DNA from: Delphinapterus leucas
Taxonomy: Eukaryota > Chordata > Mammalia > Artiodactyla > Monodontidae
Length of the DNA stretch: 64,000 bases
Direction: 5' to 3'
NCBI RefSeq assembly: GCF_002288925.2
Contig: NW_022098050.1
Span: 2,464,725-2,528,724 of the forward strand
In this document: positions 27,087 to 39,346 of the stretch, piece after piece
Position numbering within the stretch: position 1 is the stretch's first letter
Layout of the letters: each line of letters opens with the position of its first letter
The notes under the pieces: generated by a model
What the model was told of the DNA's origin: nothing
The model's input: the letters and a program-made list of their open reading frames with translations, nothing else
Database searches by the model: none
Translations under genes and position numbers: made by a program

Positions 27087-27254
27087 AAGAACAAGACCCA
27101 GAGGTTATTTATGTTACTTCTCCTTACATCTCATTGGCTAGAACTTGTTCACATAATTACATGAAAATGTAGTGGTGGCTGGGATATGTGGTTTTTATTA
27201 TTAGTACCCATGTGCCTGATAACAACATAGAGGTCTGTTACTGAGGATCTTAAA

Positions 27255-27700
27255 TTCGTTTCTCTAGAAGAAAAGCCCAAGACAGGGATTCTTGTGCAAG
27301 TGATCTACTGAGGAGTGCACTCAAGAGAAAAAGCTAGGAAAAGGTGAGTTTTCAAAAGTCTAGACTCATCCTGACCCTGCAGGGAGCTGTGGAACATAAA
27401 TTGCACCGCAGAATTTATCCTCCCTTGAAGCAAGGGGGCAGGGCCTGGACTTCACAGTCATCTCTATCCAGGTGGCTCTTGTCATGCTAAGATGAGTCTC
27501 TGGAAAAGGGTACAGGTGTGAGCTTTGTCCGGTCAACACCCACAGCAGTTGAGGTATGGGTACAACAGCGGTTAAGAAATTGAGTGGGATACCAAAAGTA
27601 TCTGCTGCACTGAGCAAGAAGAGGAAGCAGATATTGAGGGGAAATTAGTAGCCAATTTTGGCACAGCCAAGAAGCATCCCTCCACATATACTGAAATGAC
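27255..27700. repeat. Unidentified dispersed repeat, copy B
   Basis: Parallel to 9030-9425 (see that entry), with order preserved over about 250 bases. Not recognised. Confidence 0.55.
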
Positions 27701-27765
27701 TCAGTAGATCATTTTTGCTATGCATGCGGTAAACACTCTGTCAGTACTTGTTGAATGAATAATGC
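27701..27765 (+). repeat. L2 LINE 3' tail fragment
   Basis: 'cggtaaacactctgtcagtacttgttgaatgaataatg' resembles the L2 end 'agtaggtgctcaataaatatttgttgaatgaatga'. Confidence 0.55.
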
Positions 27766-28954
27766 ATATTCTTGAACGAACTTCTACTTTTTTATTTCCA
27801 CAGCCTGCCTTCTTTAAAATTCCCGAAAGGATTTAAAAATATTAATATTCTCAATACTACCATACCTGTCCCCAACATATACATATGCATATGCATCCTG
27901 CCCACAATAGCCTCTCTCTCTGCCCAGATTCACTCACAACCAATTATAGAATTACCTCATCAACATTCCTGAAGAAGTATTGACTGGACAAATCCCTGCT
28001 CTTTCAAGTATCTCTAGTTCTGGTTCCCAGAAAATTTCTCATTGTCCAGGAAATAAATGGACAACCAGCTTACTCTGATTAGGTTACATACAAACTCCAT
28101 ATATTCATCTTCTCTAAAGCTTAGGTGAAGAATCAGTAAAACTTGTCTCATCAGTCTCTGTGGCCTAGATTTATGCAGGTTTTACAGTGGCATTTCTGGC
28201 TTTCAGGAGGGTTTCCATTTAGTAACAGCTTCATGATATAGAATCTGAGGTTATAAAACAAAAACTTAAAAGAGGTAATTGAACAAGCGCTTAAATGATT
28301 TCATTATATCTCTCAGTTACAGATCCCCATTTTCTCCCATGAATGTCATAAAAGAGAGTCCTGTAAAAGGGTCAGGGTTGTGGAGTGAATGAGTAACATC
28401 TGAAGTATGTTCCAGTGGTTTCTGGAAAATGTCTTACATTGCCCAAAAAACGAGAAAGAGAAAAAGAAAAAGAAATGAAAACACTACTTTAAAGCAATAT
28501 CACATCATTAGTTATACTTCATATTATAGAAAAGTAGCTTAAGTAAGATAGTTTATTCTCCCATGTAAAGTAAAAGATAGGCATTCCTGAACTTGTATGA
28601 TAGTTTCAGGGTTTGTCAAGGCCCAGACTGCAGTGCTTAGCATGTGACTTCCATTCACAAGGTTACTCCATGGTCCTAGTGCAGCAGGAGAACTGAATTT
28701 TAAATGTTACTTAATTTGAAATAGCCACGTGTGGCTCTTAGCCTTTGTTTTGAAATGGTAACATCAAACGATTATTGGCTCTTTCCTATAATATGTTTAT
28801 ATTATACATTTACATTTTGCTTAGAGTCCTGTAATGTAGATGTGGAAAGGATATTAGAACACAAAGCTAATATTTAGAAATATTGAAAATCAAGCTGGAT
28901 CCTCCGACTTCATAGTCACTGATGATTATAAAAATTCATTTTTTAAGAAAATTT
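27766..28954. other. Intron; short palindromic-repeat remnant near 28690-28745
   Basis: Mostly unrecognised intron. 'gaactgaattttaaatgttacttaatttgaaatagccacgtgtggctcttagcc' at about 28690-28745 matches part of a palindromic DNA-transposon-like repeat with a 'gccacatgtggct' core, also seen at 41163-41305. Confidence 0.45.
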
Positions 28955-29092
28955 ATAATTAGGTGATGGATGTATTAATTATCTTGATGTTGGTAATCAT
29001 TCCACAGTACATATGTATATCAAATCACCACATTGTACACTTTAAATGTGTACAATTATATTTGTCACTTACTCCTCAATAAAGGTTTTTTT
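28955..29092 (+). mobile_element. Old L1 3' terminal fragment, sense
   Basis: 'ttaattatcttgatgttggtaatcattccacagtac', 'cattgtacactttaaatgtgtacaattat', 'cctcaataaagg' are the 3' terminus of L1M-class elements, ending in an A-tail region. Confidence 0.85.
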
Positions 29093-30425
29093 TTTAAAGA
29101 TTTTATAAGTTACTTATTTTCCTGATATTCCAGGGAGACTTTCCTTTATTTGCTTCAAGTAAGTAAGTTTATACACAGTTATCATTTCAATTAACTTTGA
29201 TGGAGTTGTATTTGAAGAATGATTACAATAATCTGGCAACAAATTTTCACTTGATCTATCCTAATATTGAGGGTTAGGCTGTCTTTCTGGTCTTGACACT
29301 GTAAACCAATCCACTAATGGCAAACCAACCATTATTTTACATTAAAACAGGAATATTATTTCTGTTACTGAAGAAGCTTTGGAATTGGTTGCACGTAGTT
29401 GACATGATTGAAATATCTAGGAATTTTTGATACTGTATTCATTCTCAATTGAACGAATTTTCTAGTAGATTATTAAGTATCTACTCTACACCAGCTACTG
29501 GACTAGCCATTGGGAGCAGAGCAGTGACTTAAGCCAGACGAGACTCTTCCTAGACTAGGCTGGCAGTCTGTTTTGGAAGAGTCTTTCACACGGTAATTAC
29601 TTGTGCCCTGGCTTTTAAGAAGGAAAAGATTAGGGTGCCTTAAGATCAGCTAACAGGCCAACCTAGCCCACTTGGTGTATAGGCTCACTCTCAATCAAAG
29701 TCTGCACTCTTCTAACTGAAATCCAGATACTTCTGGGGTTGCACAAAGAATTCCCAAGGGGTGTGCCACAAAGGTAGTTTGAAGGAAATTCATCTCCAGA
29801 ACCTCAACTTCCATATGTACTCTTGTGTAAAATTGCCTGATAGCTCACAGTGGCACTTCTTTTACTTTACAGAAGTGAAATTGCATTATGATGTATTGTA
29901 TGCAAAACGGACTTAGGTGTCAAACAAAACAATAGTCTGAAATATTAGTTTGAAAAATCAAGGCTGCTTAAACTCAGAGATCTTCTCTGTGTTACAGTAT
30001 TTCTGATAAGTTTGAAGCTTAATCCAAGTTGGTATACTCTCAATTCAGAACAGCCAGAACAACATATAGTAGTGATACTAAATTAAATGTAATTGGAATG
30101 TTTTATAGAACTATCATATTTTCAAGATACATTTGATAAAACCCAGGGGTAAATTTTATTTGTTGTTTTTCATATATTTGGTATACATGATCACCCCCCC
30201 AAATAGTTTTCTTAAAAAAAGAAAATTCTGTTTCATCAAATCATGCCGTGATGTATTTTTTCCAGTTATCCTATTTGATATTTATAATATTTAATATTCT
30301 TCCCTCCTACTAAACAAATAAATAAACTTCTTTAAACTTACAAAAAATAGATGTCAACTTAAAACACCCAGGATTTTTCTAAGATCTTTCAAGGGAATTG
30401 TAACAAAAAAAAAGTTGAAAACTAC
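29093..30425. other. Intron; antisense L2 tail near 29455-29600
   Basis: 'attaagtatctactctacaccagctactggactagccattgggagcagagcagtgac' matches the antisense L2 3' end. The rest is unrecognised. Confidence 0.5.
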
Positions 30426-30429
30426 TACC

Positions 30430-30635
30430 CACTGTTTCTCAAATTATGATCTGATGTATAATTAGATTTTAATAATCACCAGTTTAAAAAATCACTAGTT
30501 TAAAAAAAATTCCTGGATCCTAACACATACCTATTGAATCAGAATTTCTGGGGAAACAAGGACTGGGAACCTGACGGTTCAATGTGCATCCAGGTTTTTC
30601 TTATCCACAGTAAGTTTGAGAAGTGATATTCAGGT
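30430..30635. mobile_element. MER5A-like DNA transposon fragment
   Basis: 'cactgtttctcaaattatgatctg', 'ctattgaatcagaatttctggggaa', 'gtgcatccaggtttttctt', then an end 'gtttgagaagtg'. The order fits the MER5/Charlie group; a T/A-rich stretch interrupts it. Confidence 0.7.
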
Positions 30636-31846
30636 AATAGTGATCCTTTTAAGGGAATCATATCCCATACAAATTCAGGGACAGCAGGGTGCTTTATAAA
30701 ATCGTAGGAATATAAAGAGTCTCTCGATGGAGGAGACCCAGTGCTTGACATGGCACCCAGCATGTAGTCGATTGAAAGCGAGTGAATACAAGGTATATAC
30801 CTCCTTCTAAAATATTAGCTAATTAAATATAAATTATACATCTTCCTTCTAAAATGTTAACGATGTACTACGTAGTTAATTTCTTACAAAGACTATTTAC
30901 CTCTCCATCTAAATTGAATTTACAAATGGAATCATAGGTAGTAAAGACATAGCAGGGTGCCTTCCAGATTGCACTGCTGTGATCTTCAAATGAATGAGCA
31001 CTGCAGATTATTCAGCCTTCTGAAAAGTTCTTAATTAGGGAAGCCAGTAGTGTGCAGAGTAACAGCCTGTGTTTTAACTTTGTTGACATGGTGTGGAAAT
31101 CCCATGTAGATATCTTGTACAAAAGAATGAAAATATTTTAATTCCTAAATCGCAATTTCCAAGTAATTGTACTTCTAATGAAAATTGCCACTATGAATGT
31201 CTGTTCAAAGGCTTTGGTTTACAAAGTAAAGATTTGAAAATATCAAACTTTCTTGATCTCTGAATGTTGTTTTCATTAATTAGGTGAATATGACAGCTCT
31301 CTCTTTACCCTAATAGCCCCCCTGGAGGAAATAACATTTTTGTTTGTCTAAACAGTACTTAAAGACTACTCTAAAATTAGAGTTTAAGACCTTTAATTCT
31401 GGAGTGCAAAGCTCTATGTCCTTGACTCTGATGTTTATCATGAATATTAATTTCTGATCTTAAACTCAAGCCATGAAATTTTTACATATTGTCACACCTT
31501 TCCCTTGACAATTTTGGTAATTGCCATAATTTCCTCATCAGCAAGAGTTGTGCGTGGCTTCCCTGGTTTAACGAGGCTATAAAATTGGCAGCTCTGAATT
31601 CCTTCTTTTGTTTCAGTGTGAGGCCTATAGACTTGTTTGCTCTGAGCAGTTAACTAGACCTCTGATCTTAAAAGAATTACAGTTTTTATTGGTGCCCTTA
31701 CATGATGAAGGACTTAAGGTATTTTTGTCATTACAGGATTTAATCATTACCTTTGGAATTACTTTCTTATTAGGTGACATTTATGTCCACTGCTCTAGAC
31801 CCTTTCTCTGTTGCTCACATAAAAATATTGTTTTCCACAGGATAGC
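30636..31846. other. Intron sequence without a recognised element
   Basis: No confident repeat or exon. A 164-codon open frame ending at 32102 runs from here into the SINE at 31852-32070; about half of it is SINE sequence and the remainder has no recognisable domain, so it is not called a gene. Confidence 0.55.
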
Positions 31847-31851
31847 TATCC

Positions 31852-32070
31852 TTTTTTTTTCTTTCTTTTTTTTTTTTTGCGGTACGTGGGCCTCTCACTG
31901 CTGTGGCCTCTCCCGTTGCGGAGCACAGGCTCCCGACGCGCAGGCTCAGCGGCCATGGCTCACGGGCCCAGCCGCCTCGCGGCATGTGGGATCTTCCCGG
32001 ACCGGGGCACGAACCCATGTCCCCTGCATCGGCAGGCGGACTCTCAACCACTGTGCCACCAGGGAAGCCC
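31852..32070 (-). mobile_element. Young CHR-2-type SINE, antisense
   Basis: Minus-strand start GGGCTTCCCTGGTGGCACAG, box B GGGTTCGTGCCCCGG, full GC-rich body, and a poly(T) at the left that is the A-tail. TATCCTTTT occurs at 31847 onward and again at 32071-32079, a target duplication of at least 9 bp merging with the tail. Confidence 0.93.
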
Positions 32071-32264
32071 TATCCTTTTCTTTAAAATCGATTCATTGCT
32101 AGTATCGGATCTCCAAATATCAGGCTATATGTTCAGATTGTTTATCACTATTTAACTTTTAAATTCTTTAGACAGTGTACACACAGACATACATGTATAC
32201 ATAAACATGCATATACTCTTTTTAATAAATGCACCTCAACTGGAATATTGTTCTCTTTTGTTTA

Positions 32265-32600
32265 TTTGTACCTTTAACAAGATTTATTGAACACCTACTA
32301 AGCATCAGACCTGCAGTCCTCTGAGGATAGGAAGAAAAATGGACAAGACACACATTGTCTGAAGATACCACAGTCAACCAGGGTAGATGGACTTATAAAG
32401 AATTATCTGTATCACTGAATGGCAAATGCTGTTAGAGATCTGGTGACAGGGTGTTACCGCAGTCAGGAAGATTCAGGGATGGATACACAAAACAGTACAC
32501 TGAGGCTACATGAGATGGATTTTTACTGATAGAGAAATGGAAAGGACATTTTATATCACACAGTGGAAGTAGCACAATGCCAGCCATGGTGATTTGGGAA
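32265..32600 (-). repeat. L2 LINE 3' end, antisense
   Basis: 'gatttattgaacacctactaagcatcagacctgcag' is the antisense L2 3' terminus, followed by L2-like 'ggacaagacacacattgtctg...'. Confidence 0.65.
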
Positions 32601-32859
32601 GAGGTGCTGTGAGAAGGGAAGACCAACAGATGTATGTGCCTGGAGTGAAGAGTGCACAATAGTGCATACAGAGGAAGCTAGAAAGGAAGCAGTGGGCAGA
32701 TATGAGACGTGTCTGTGGATAGAATGCCAGGCTCAGGAGTTTCACTTTTTTCTTAAGAGATGGAGACAGTGATCCAGGATGGCCCATATGCAATAGAGAA
32801 AATTATTCTGGTTATTGAGTCATCTAGATAATTATTTAACCATTCTTTGAGAGCTCCTC

Positions 32860-33320
32860 TTGGCCAGGTGGTGGCTAAGAATCAAAGCCAAGTCTTTGTC
32901 CTCAAGAATCTTACAGTCTTTTGAAGAATAAAATTAATTTCGTCAACAATTAATGTCTAATATGACAAAAGTTATGAGAGTGGAAAGAACAGAGTGTAAT
33001 GGGTATATAGATGAGGCATGTGATTTTGAATAAAAATCAGAAAAGCCTTCATGAAGATATGTGTTGAGTTCTGATGCAGGCCTAAAACTTAGATGAAAAG
33101 GAGGTTTGGAGGAGGTGGGAAAATAATACAAGGATAGAATCATTATACATGCCTTTTGATTGTCTATGACTGTAGCAAAGCGCCTATGATTTGGGTTGTT
33201 CTGAGATGTAGCTATGGAAGTAGGAAGGTGTCAGTTCATGGACTTGGGCGCAAAACTAAAGAGGTGAAAACTTTTCACTAAAAGATGCAGGGAGCTGCTG
33301 AAGGATTTTAAGCAGATGGA
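32860..33320 (-). repeat. Possible L2 LINE, antisense
   Basis: 'gccttcatgaagatatgtgttgagttctgatgcaggcc' and 'gatgcagggagctgctgaaggattttaagcagatgg' follow the antisense L2 order loosely. Weak. Confidence 0.4.
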
Positions 33321-34100
33321 CGACAAAATCAAATTTGAGTTTTAGGGGGTTTATTTGGCAGCAGTGTGTGAGAAAGTTGAATGGAGGGTTTAGAGTAACA
33401 CCTAACTACAGGGATGTCTTAGATTGGGCACCCCAAGAAGTGGACCCCAAGGAAGCATCACTAGAGAAATGGGGAAGTAATATGGGGAAGACAAGGAAGC
33501 CAATAAAATTTGTATTATAAAGCCAGTTACTCTATGAGCAACTGGACATTAGGTCCACTGGAAGACTCAGAGAAAATGTAGATATGCCCTCAGAGTTATC
33601 ACACCCAAGGGAAGAGGAAGACAGGTTATTTTTCCACCACCTCTCCATCTATTCCTTATTGAGGGCTTCTTCTAGAAGCTTTAGCTCTCCAGCATTGCTG
33701 GCTTGCCAGTCATGGAAACTTAGCTTGGTCACAAGGCCCAACAAAAGCCCTCAGACTGAGGGTTTCAGGTGTTTGTAGGAAGCAGTCTTTATATGGTAGC
33801 CATTTATTTGGGGATCTGGCACCATGGGCTACAAGGGCTAACCAGATGGGAAGTGTTGAGGGTCTGGACTTAGGCCATGATAGTGGGAATCCAGAGAAGG
33901 CCAGGAGAGCTACTTGGCCATCACTTTCATAGCATTTGACTATGGATTTAATGTTAGGGATGAATCATCAACGATGACTTCCCAGAAAGTAGATAGATAT
34001 TGAAGATGTTGTAAAACGTGTTTCTTTTTAACAACCAAAAGGTTTTAGTATATGTGTGAAACCAATTTTGAAGCCTCTTTATAATTGTATCTATTTTAAA
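33321..34100. other. Intron sequence without a recognised element
   Basis: Slightly G-rich intron. The short open frames at 33335-33520 and 33584-33778 have no recognisable similarity. Confidence 0.45.
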
Positions 34101-34104
34101 GAAG

Positions 34105-34265
34105 TATTATGTTATAGCACTATAAACACTGGCTAGGAACCAGAAGACATGGAGTAGTTCTTGGATCTTCAAATTTCTAGATGTGAAAGTTGAATGATAC
34201 TCTTAATCTCTCAGAGCCTCTCATGAAAAAATAAATGGAGGTAAACATCAAAGCATCTTTTTATA
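34105..34265 (+). repeat. MIR SINE, diverged
   Basis: 'tatagcactataaacactggctaggaaccagaagac', 'aatgatactcttaatctctcagagcctctc', 'aaataaatggaggtaa' follow the MIR order. Confidence 0.6.
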
Positions 34266-34371
34266 GGTTACGTGAACCAAAGTGTAAGGAAGCCTTGTAC
34301 AAAATTTTCACTTTAAAATAGAATTCACTTCAAGTATTTTAGCCCTCGGACCTAGCAAGTTGTTTATTTTT

Positions 34372-34799
34372 TTAAAAATTTTTATTGAAGTGTAGTTGAT
34401 TTATTGATACAATGCTGTGTTAGTTTCAGGTGTACAGGAAAGTGATTCAGTTGTGTGTATGTGTGTGTGTATGTATTCTTTTTCAGATTCTTTTCCATTA
34501 CAGGTTATTACAAGATATTGAATATAGTTCCCTGTGCTGTACAGTAGGTCCTTGTTGTTTATCTATTTTATATATAGTAGTGTGTATAGGTTAGTCTCAG
34601 CCTCCTAATTTTTCCCTTTCCCCTTTGGTAACCATAAGTTTGTTTTCAAAATCTGTGAGTCTGTTAGTGTTTTGTAAATAAGTTCATCTGTATCATTTTT
34701 TTAGATTCCACAAATAAGTGATATCATATGATATTTATCTTTCTCTGACTTACTTCACTTAGTATGATAACCTGTAGGTCCATCTGTGTTGCTGCAAAT
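34372..34799 (-). mobile_element. 5'-truncated L1 3' end, antisense, with 16-bp target duplication
   Basis: Reverse complement of an L1 3' UTR ('tttttattgaagtgtagttgatttattg', 'gttccctgtgctgtacagtaggtcc', 'tcatatgatatttatctttctctgac'). CAAGTTGTTTATTTTT is present at 34356-34371 and at 34800-34815. A (TG)-rich stretch lies inside at about 34454-34472. Confidence 0.93.
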
Positions 34800-35629
34800 C
34801 AAGTTGTTTATTTTTAATGAATGAGTGGATCTAGTCAAAGAACTTTTATTTCTCCCACACCTGTATTTGGACAACTGCCACTGCCATTAAGTGATAGTGC
34901 TTTGTTAAAATATCTTTGCTTAGTACATACTTCATATACTATTTCTTTCTCTGCCAAAAAAAAGTGTCTTTGTTATAACATTTCAATCAACTAAATCATT
35001 TAATAACTCTACATGCATATGTTGAGAAAAATATACTTAGAAGAATTAAAAGTGTATTTTCATTTCTGCCTTAGTAAACGTCCTCTTTATCTGTGCTAAA
35101 GAGAAATTTCCACAGGACGTACTTATAGGACACTTGATTGTAACAAAATCCTCAGATCATTGGAACTCAATTGTGAGTTACATCCCCACCCCCTCCAGTA
35201 TGTATATTAATTATCTTAGAGGGAATAACCTTTATTCTTTACTTTTTTCCAGGAAATCCTTGCATCTCTTCTGGGAGTCAGGTTAGCATTAGATCTCTTC
35301 TTCCTTCTCTCTGTTTGAGAGGGGACTCATTTTTCTGGTTCTAAAGAAAAAAGTTGCAATCCCTATAGGAATCAACACAGGGCAAGCACTGCCCCGTTAT
35401 CAGTCGAGAAGAGATTTCTTTTCCAGCTTCCTCTTTCCTTTCTAGCTTTTGAAGTTCAAGCTTATATAAGAATTAATTTAAATGAATTTGTTTGAAAATA
35501 TCTTTTAATCACTTTAGCAAACTTCTACCAGAGCATTGGGTTACTTTCTTTTTCAAAGAGTTCAAATTGTCTTTTCCAAAATGTGTACTTAAAATTACTT
35601 TGAAAAAGGAGATAATTGGTGTCAGGAAT

Positions 35630-35770
35630 TTGGGGCAATGGGTAAGGATATAGATGAAATTAAATCAGGAACATGTTGATAATTGTTGAAACTGGGTGAT
35701 GGTATATGGGAGTTATTTAGTGTTTTTTATTTTTGCATATATTTAAAATTTTCCATAATTAAAAAATCAA
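35630..35770 (+). mobile_element. Old L1 3' terminal fragment, sense
   Basis: 'gttgataattgttgaaactgggtgatggtatatggg', 'tttgcatatatttaaaattttccataatta' match the L1M/L1ME 3' end. Confidence 0.8.
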
Positions 35771-35827
35771 TAATACAAAAAATTTAAATGGCTCTCAGAA
35801 TCTTATTTTTGTAGCATTTATCTCTTT

Positions 35828-36240
35828 TGTGTATCAGTAAGCTATGGCTATATAACATATCACCTCAAAAACCAGTGAGTTAAAACAATAATCATTTCAT
35901 ATTGAGCATGACTATAGACCAGCTGGGCTCTCTCATGTATCTGCTGTCAACTGCAGGTCAATAGGAAGTTCTACTCATTTTGCCTGGCCTACATGTTTTG
36001 GGATTATTTACGTAGAGGCCAGTCTAATATGGCCTCAGTTGGTAAAATTGGCCTCTCCCCATGGTCTCTAATCCTCCACAGACTAACTCATGTTTTTCCA
36101 TCCAGAAGGGGCTGGGTTCCAAGAAGGAGAATGAAGGCATTGAGGCCTCTTGATGCCTAAGCTCAGAATTGGCACACTGTCGTAAAATTTGCTGCATTCT
36201 GTTGGCCAAAGCAAGTGACAAAGGCAGCCCAGATTCAAGG
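35828..36240 (-). mobile_element. LTR-like medium-reiteration element (related to that at 21857)
   Basis: 'gtatcagtaagctatggctatataacatatcacctcaaaaacc', 'gagttaaaacaataatcatttcat', 'ctgcattctgttggccaaagcaagtgac', 'cagcccagattcaag' follow a common mammalian element resembling the family seen at 21857-22850. It is diverged and non-coding; the 65-codon minus-strand frame is a by-product. Confidence 0.6.
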
Positions 36241-36539
36241 AGTAGAAAAGAAAATTAGTTCTTGTTGGAAGGAGCTACAAAGTGACATTGCATTGGAGAC
36301 ATGGATACAGGTAAATTGTAGCCATCAATGCAATCAATGTAACATGTAAGCATTTCTTGCTTTTAAATCAACCATTACTTATATTCTGATAATTTACAAA
36401 TTTGTATATCTACCCCTAACTCTTCCTCCAGCTTTAACCTGACTGCTGGTCACCTACTCTTTGATCGCCCATAAACACTTCCCATTCAGTGACTAGAGGG
36501 TTTTTTACTGCTTCCCTAAAACTTTCTTCTACTCCCCGC

Positions 36540-36563
36540 CCCCTTCCTCCCTCCCTCCCTCCA
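36540..36563. repeat. CCCT/CCTC simple repeat
   Basis: Short run of CCTC/CCCT units on the + strand. Confidence 0.8.
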
Positions 36564-36594
36564 GTCAATGTCATTACCATCCACTCATTCATCT

Positions 36595-36860
36595 GTTCAC
36601 CCCTCTATCCATTATTGAATTCAATGAACATTTATTGAATGCCTATTATGTGGCTAGCACTGGGCTAATTATTGAAGAATCTAAGTAAGACCAGCAAAAA
36701 CAGACACAGCCTTTGTCCTTATAGGCCTTACAGAGCACAGGCCAAGAAATACAATCAGAAATCACAAAATACATGGAAAATTATAACAGCTGTTAAAGAG
36801 GAAAGATGGTGTTATGGGAGATTATAATCAGGTCTGAGTTTCTAAAGATTTAACTGATCA
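36595..36860 (-). repeat. L2 LINE 3' end, antisense
   Basis: 'gaacatttattgaatgcctattatgtggctagcactgggc', 'cagacacagcctttgtccttataggcctta' match the antisense L2 3' end. Confidence 0.82.
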
Positions 36861-37735
36861 GACCTGCAGAATGAGATGATGTAGCATAACCCTCAACCAA
36901 CCCATGGCAGACATGTAGCTTGAGTGAGTCATAAACCTTTATTATTATGTCACTGTAAGATTTGGGGCTCATTGATAGTCTAGCCTATCTTGATGAACGT
37001 ACATGGTGTTATGATGGGTCATCCTCCAATGTCTTGAAGACACCAAGGTTAACTGGCGGCAGAACTTGATGTAAGCAGGAAATCTTAAAACCAGGTACCT
37101 AAGCCTTCCTTGAGTGAGGCAGGAAAATGAGAGTAGAGACGGCAAAAGATTATAGAGCCAACTGGTATACATTTCAAAGGAGCAGGATTTTAGAGAAGAG
37201 AGTGGATAAGCTTTACTTAGGAGCCATAGCAAGAAGCAAGAGCATCAACCCCAGCTCCTGTCTCTGAAGTGTAGACTGTGAGGAAATAAATAGGCACCAC
37301 TTGAGATGGCTGCAGGGGAAGTGATAATCACAGAGGAGAGCTACATTTTATTGGGTTCATGCCAGAAAGAGAAGGGCATGCTATGGATTTAAGGCAGTTA
37401 TGTGATTATGGAAATATTATACCAGAGTATATAGAGAAAGAGTTTGAGATATGGGATATGTGTGGGCACTGGATATGAATGAATGAAATACAGACCATTA
37501 TGGAGCCGCGTGTGCAGTAAAGGTATGTGTGTCTTGGTGGGGGGATGCTTACAGTTTTAACATCAATTTATGAAACTGGAGATGACAGACATGGTGACCT
37601 CAATCTTACTGTCTCTTTAGGAGGATGATTCACTTGGTTGAGGTGAGGGCAGACCTGGAAGCCATTGAATCCGTTTGCTTTAAATGCCAGGTTGATGGTG
37701 AACCAGAATTTCAGGTCCCCAGGGTCCATTACTAC
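36861..37735. other. Intron sequence without a recognised element
   Basis: No exon or confident repeat; possibly further antisense L2 ('gtgtagactgtgagg...'). Confidence 0.4.
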
Positions 37736-37739
37736 TCCT

Positions 37740-38190
37740 TAATCTCATCTCTCGTTAACTCTCACATGTTTAATTACTTGCAATCCAGCTATTAGAAATT
37801 TTTATTCCTCACTGTTTATAAGGTGATATTTATAAAATATAAACCTGAACTTGTTACTCCCTGTTTAAAGTTCCTTCAGTGATGCCTCAACTTTTCAGGA
37901 TAAAATTTAAACTCTGTTAAAGCACAAAGGTTCTTTACCATCTCTCCTATAGCTACTACCCTAGGGCACCCTCAAGCCACTTTCCCCTACATCAGCCACT
38001 TACAACTACTTTACGTTTCTTAGAGCTTCCTTGTTTCATGTTGTTGTGCTGGTATCTATTGCTGTTTAAAGTATCTGCAGTCTCTATCCTGCCCTTTTCA
38101 TTTAGTTAACACTTCTCCTGACTATAGTCTGACATAATGACCCGTTGCATGTGTTTTCTAATGCTCTTTGGAAGTTACTCAATTAACTAT
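37740..38190 (+). repeat. L2 LINE fragment, sense
   Basis: 'gttactccctgtttaaagttccttcagtgatgcctcaactt', 'aggataaaatttaaactctgttaaagc', 'ttctttaccatctctcc' follow the L2 phrase order. Confidence 0.75.
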
Positions 38191-39307
38191 CTGAAAGTTT
38201 CAGAAACACCTTGTCAAATACTGGTCAATCAACTTATTTCAGTATTTTTTTCTTTGTTTTTCTGAAATTTGGGAAGGCATGATTTTATTTCTTTTGGAAG
38301 TTTTCAATATTTTATTTATGATCACCACTAAAATAACAATGGTACATACAAACAGCTCGATGAATTTAAATACATTTTGATGAAATAAGGAGATGAAGGA
38401 AATAAAATAGGAGATATGAAAAGCCATTGCAGCAGAGAAAAATATATAGAAAACTACAGGGAGTGTGATTTGGAACTAAGGGCTATACATAGTCTAAAAG
38501 GGAAGTGTAAGAGAGTAAAATTTGAGTCATTATGTGGACTTGAATTAACTAGACACACAATCGCAGACGCTTATTTTGTTAAGTGGAAAGCTTTGTCATC
38601 ATTTGTACATTTTTTCCTTGATAGCAACCTTCATAAATTCTCTGCAGACACTTATCTTTTTTCAGTGAATGTAAGACGCCAAATATTGTAAGAGGCACAA
38701 TATCTGTGCCAATAAACTATGACACAATGCTTTCTTATCACAGCAACTGTAAAAGACATTCCAGTTTCAGAGATGATAAAATGTGAGCAAAATGTGCATC
38801 TTAGAATTGATGAAATCTAGAAATTGATGAAAACAGACAAGTAACTAAATGATTAAATATGTGGCATTAGAAAACTTCCAGAGGAAATCAAGCCATGGCC
38901 TTACAATCTTTAGAAAAAAATAACTTAAAAAATTCACTAAAACCGCTTGACCAGTATTTGACAAGGTGTTTCTGAAACCTTAAGCGTGTTAATTATTTCC
39001 AAACACATGATGAGGGTTATTATCCCGGACTCTGTGAAGTGAGATGTTAACTTGTAGCAAACTGATAAGTTGTAAATTATTTTCGTCTGAGAGGGGTGCA
39101 AATTAATTCTCTTCAGAAGAAAACCAAACCCCAGGGTCACAGTTTATTGCCCTGTAGGACATTAGCCAGTTTTGTATCTAACTTTACAATCTTATTCCAA
39201 AACTTTTTCCTTTGTCAAAGAGATATTGCACCGGCCACTTGTTACAAATGGCAAGAAGACTTCATTCAAGACTAATGCAATAGGGACTAGAGATTGAACA
39301 TAGGGCG

Positions 39308-39310
<3 letters not shown>
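38191..39310. other. Intron sequence without a recognised element
   Basis: AT-rich. A 91-codon open frame at 38416-38691 shows no recognisable motif. No exon is called. Confidence 0.5.

Positions 39311-39344
<34 letters not shown>
39311..39344. repeat. (TG)17 microsatellite at a SINE tail
   Basis: Uninterrupted TG run that directly adjoins the poly(T), i.e. A-tail, of the SINE at 39345-39479. Confidence 0.97.

Positions 39345-39346
<2 letters not shown>

Noticed and set aside
26772..27164. Several overlapping open frames on both strands with similar Arg/Pro/Gly-rich peptides
   Set aside because: The same peptides recur at 31.9, 51.7 and 56.1 kb because all are translations of the CHR SINE.
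31608..32102. 164-codon open frame on the + strand
   Set aside because: Its second half is the antisense CHR SINE; the first half has no recognisable domain and no codon or splice support.
38416..38691. 91-codon open frame on the + strand
   Set aside because: No recognisable domain or family and no exon-like splice signals; treated as chance.
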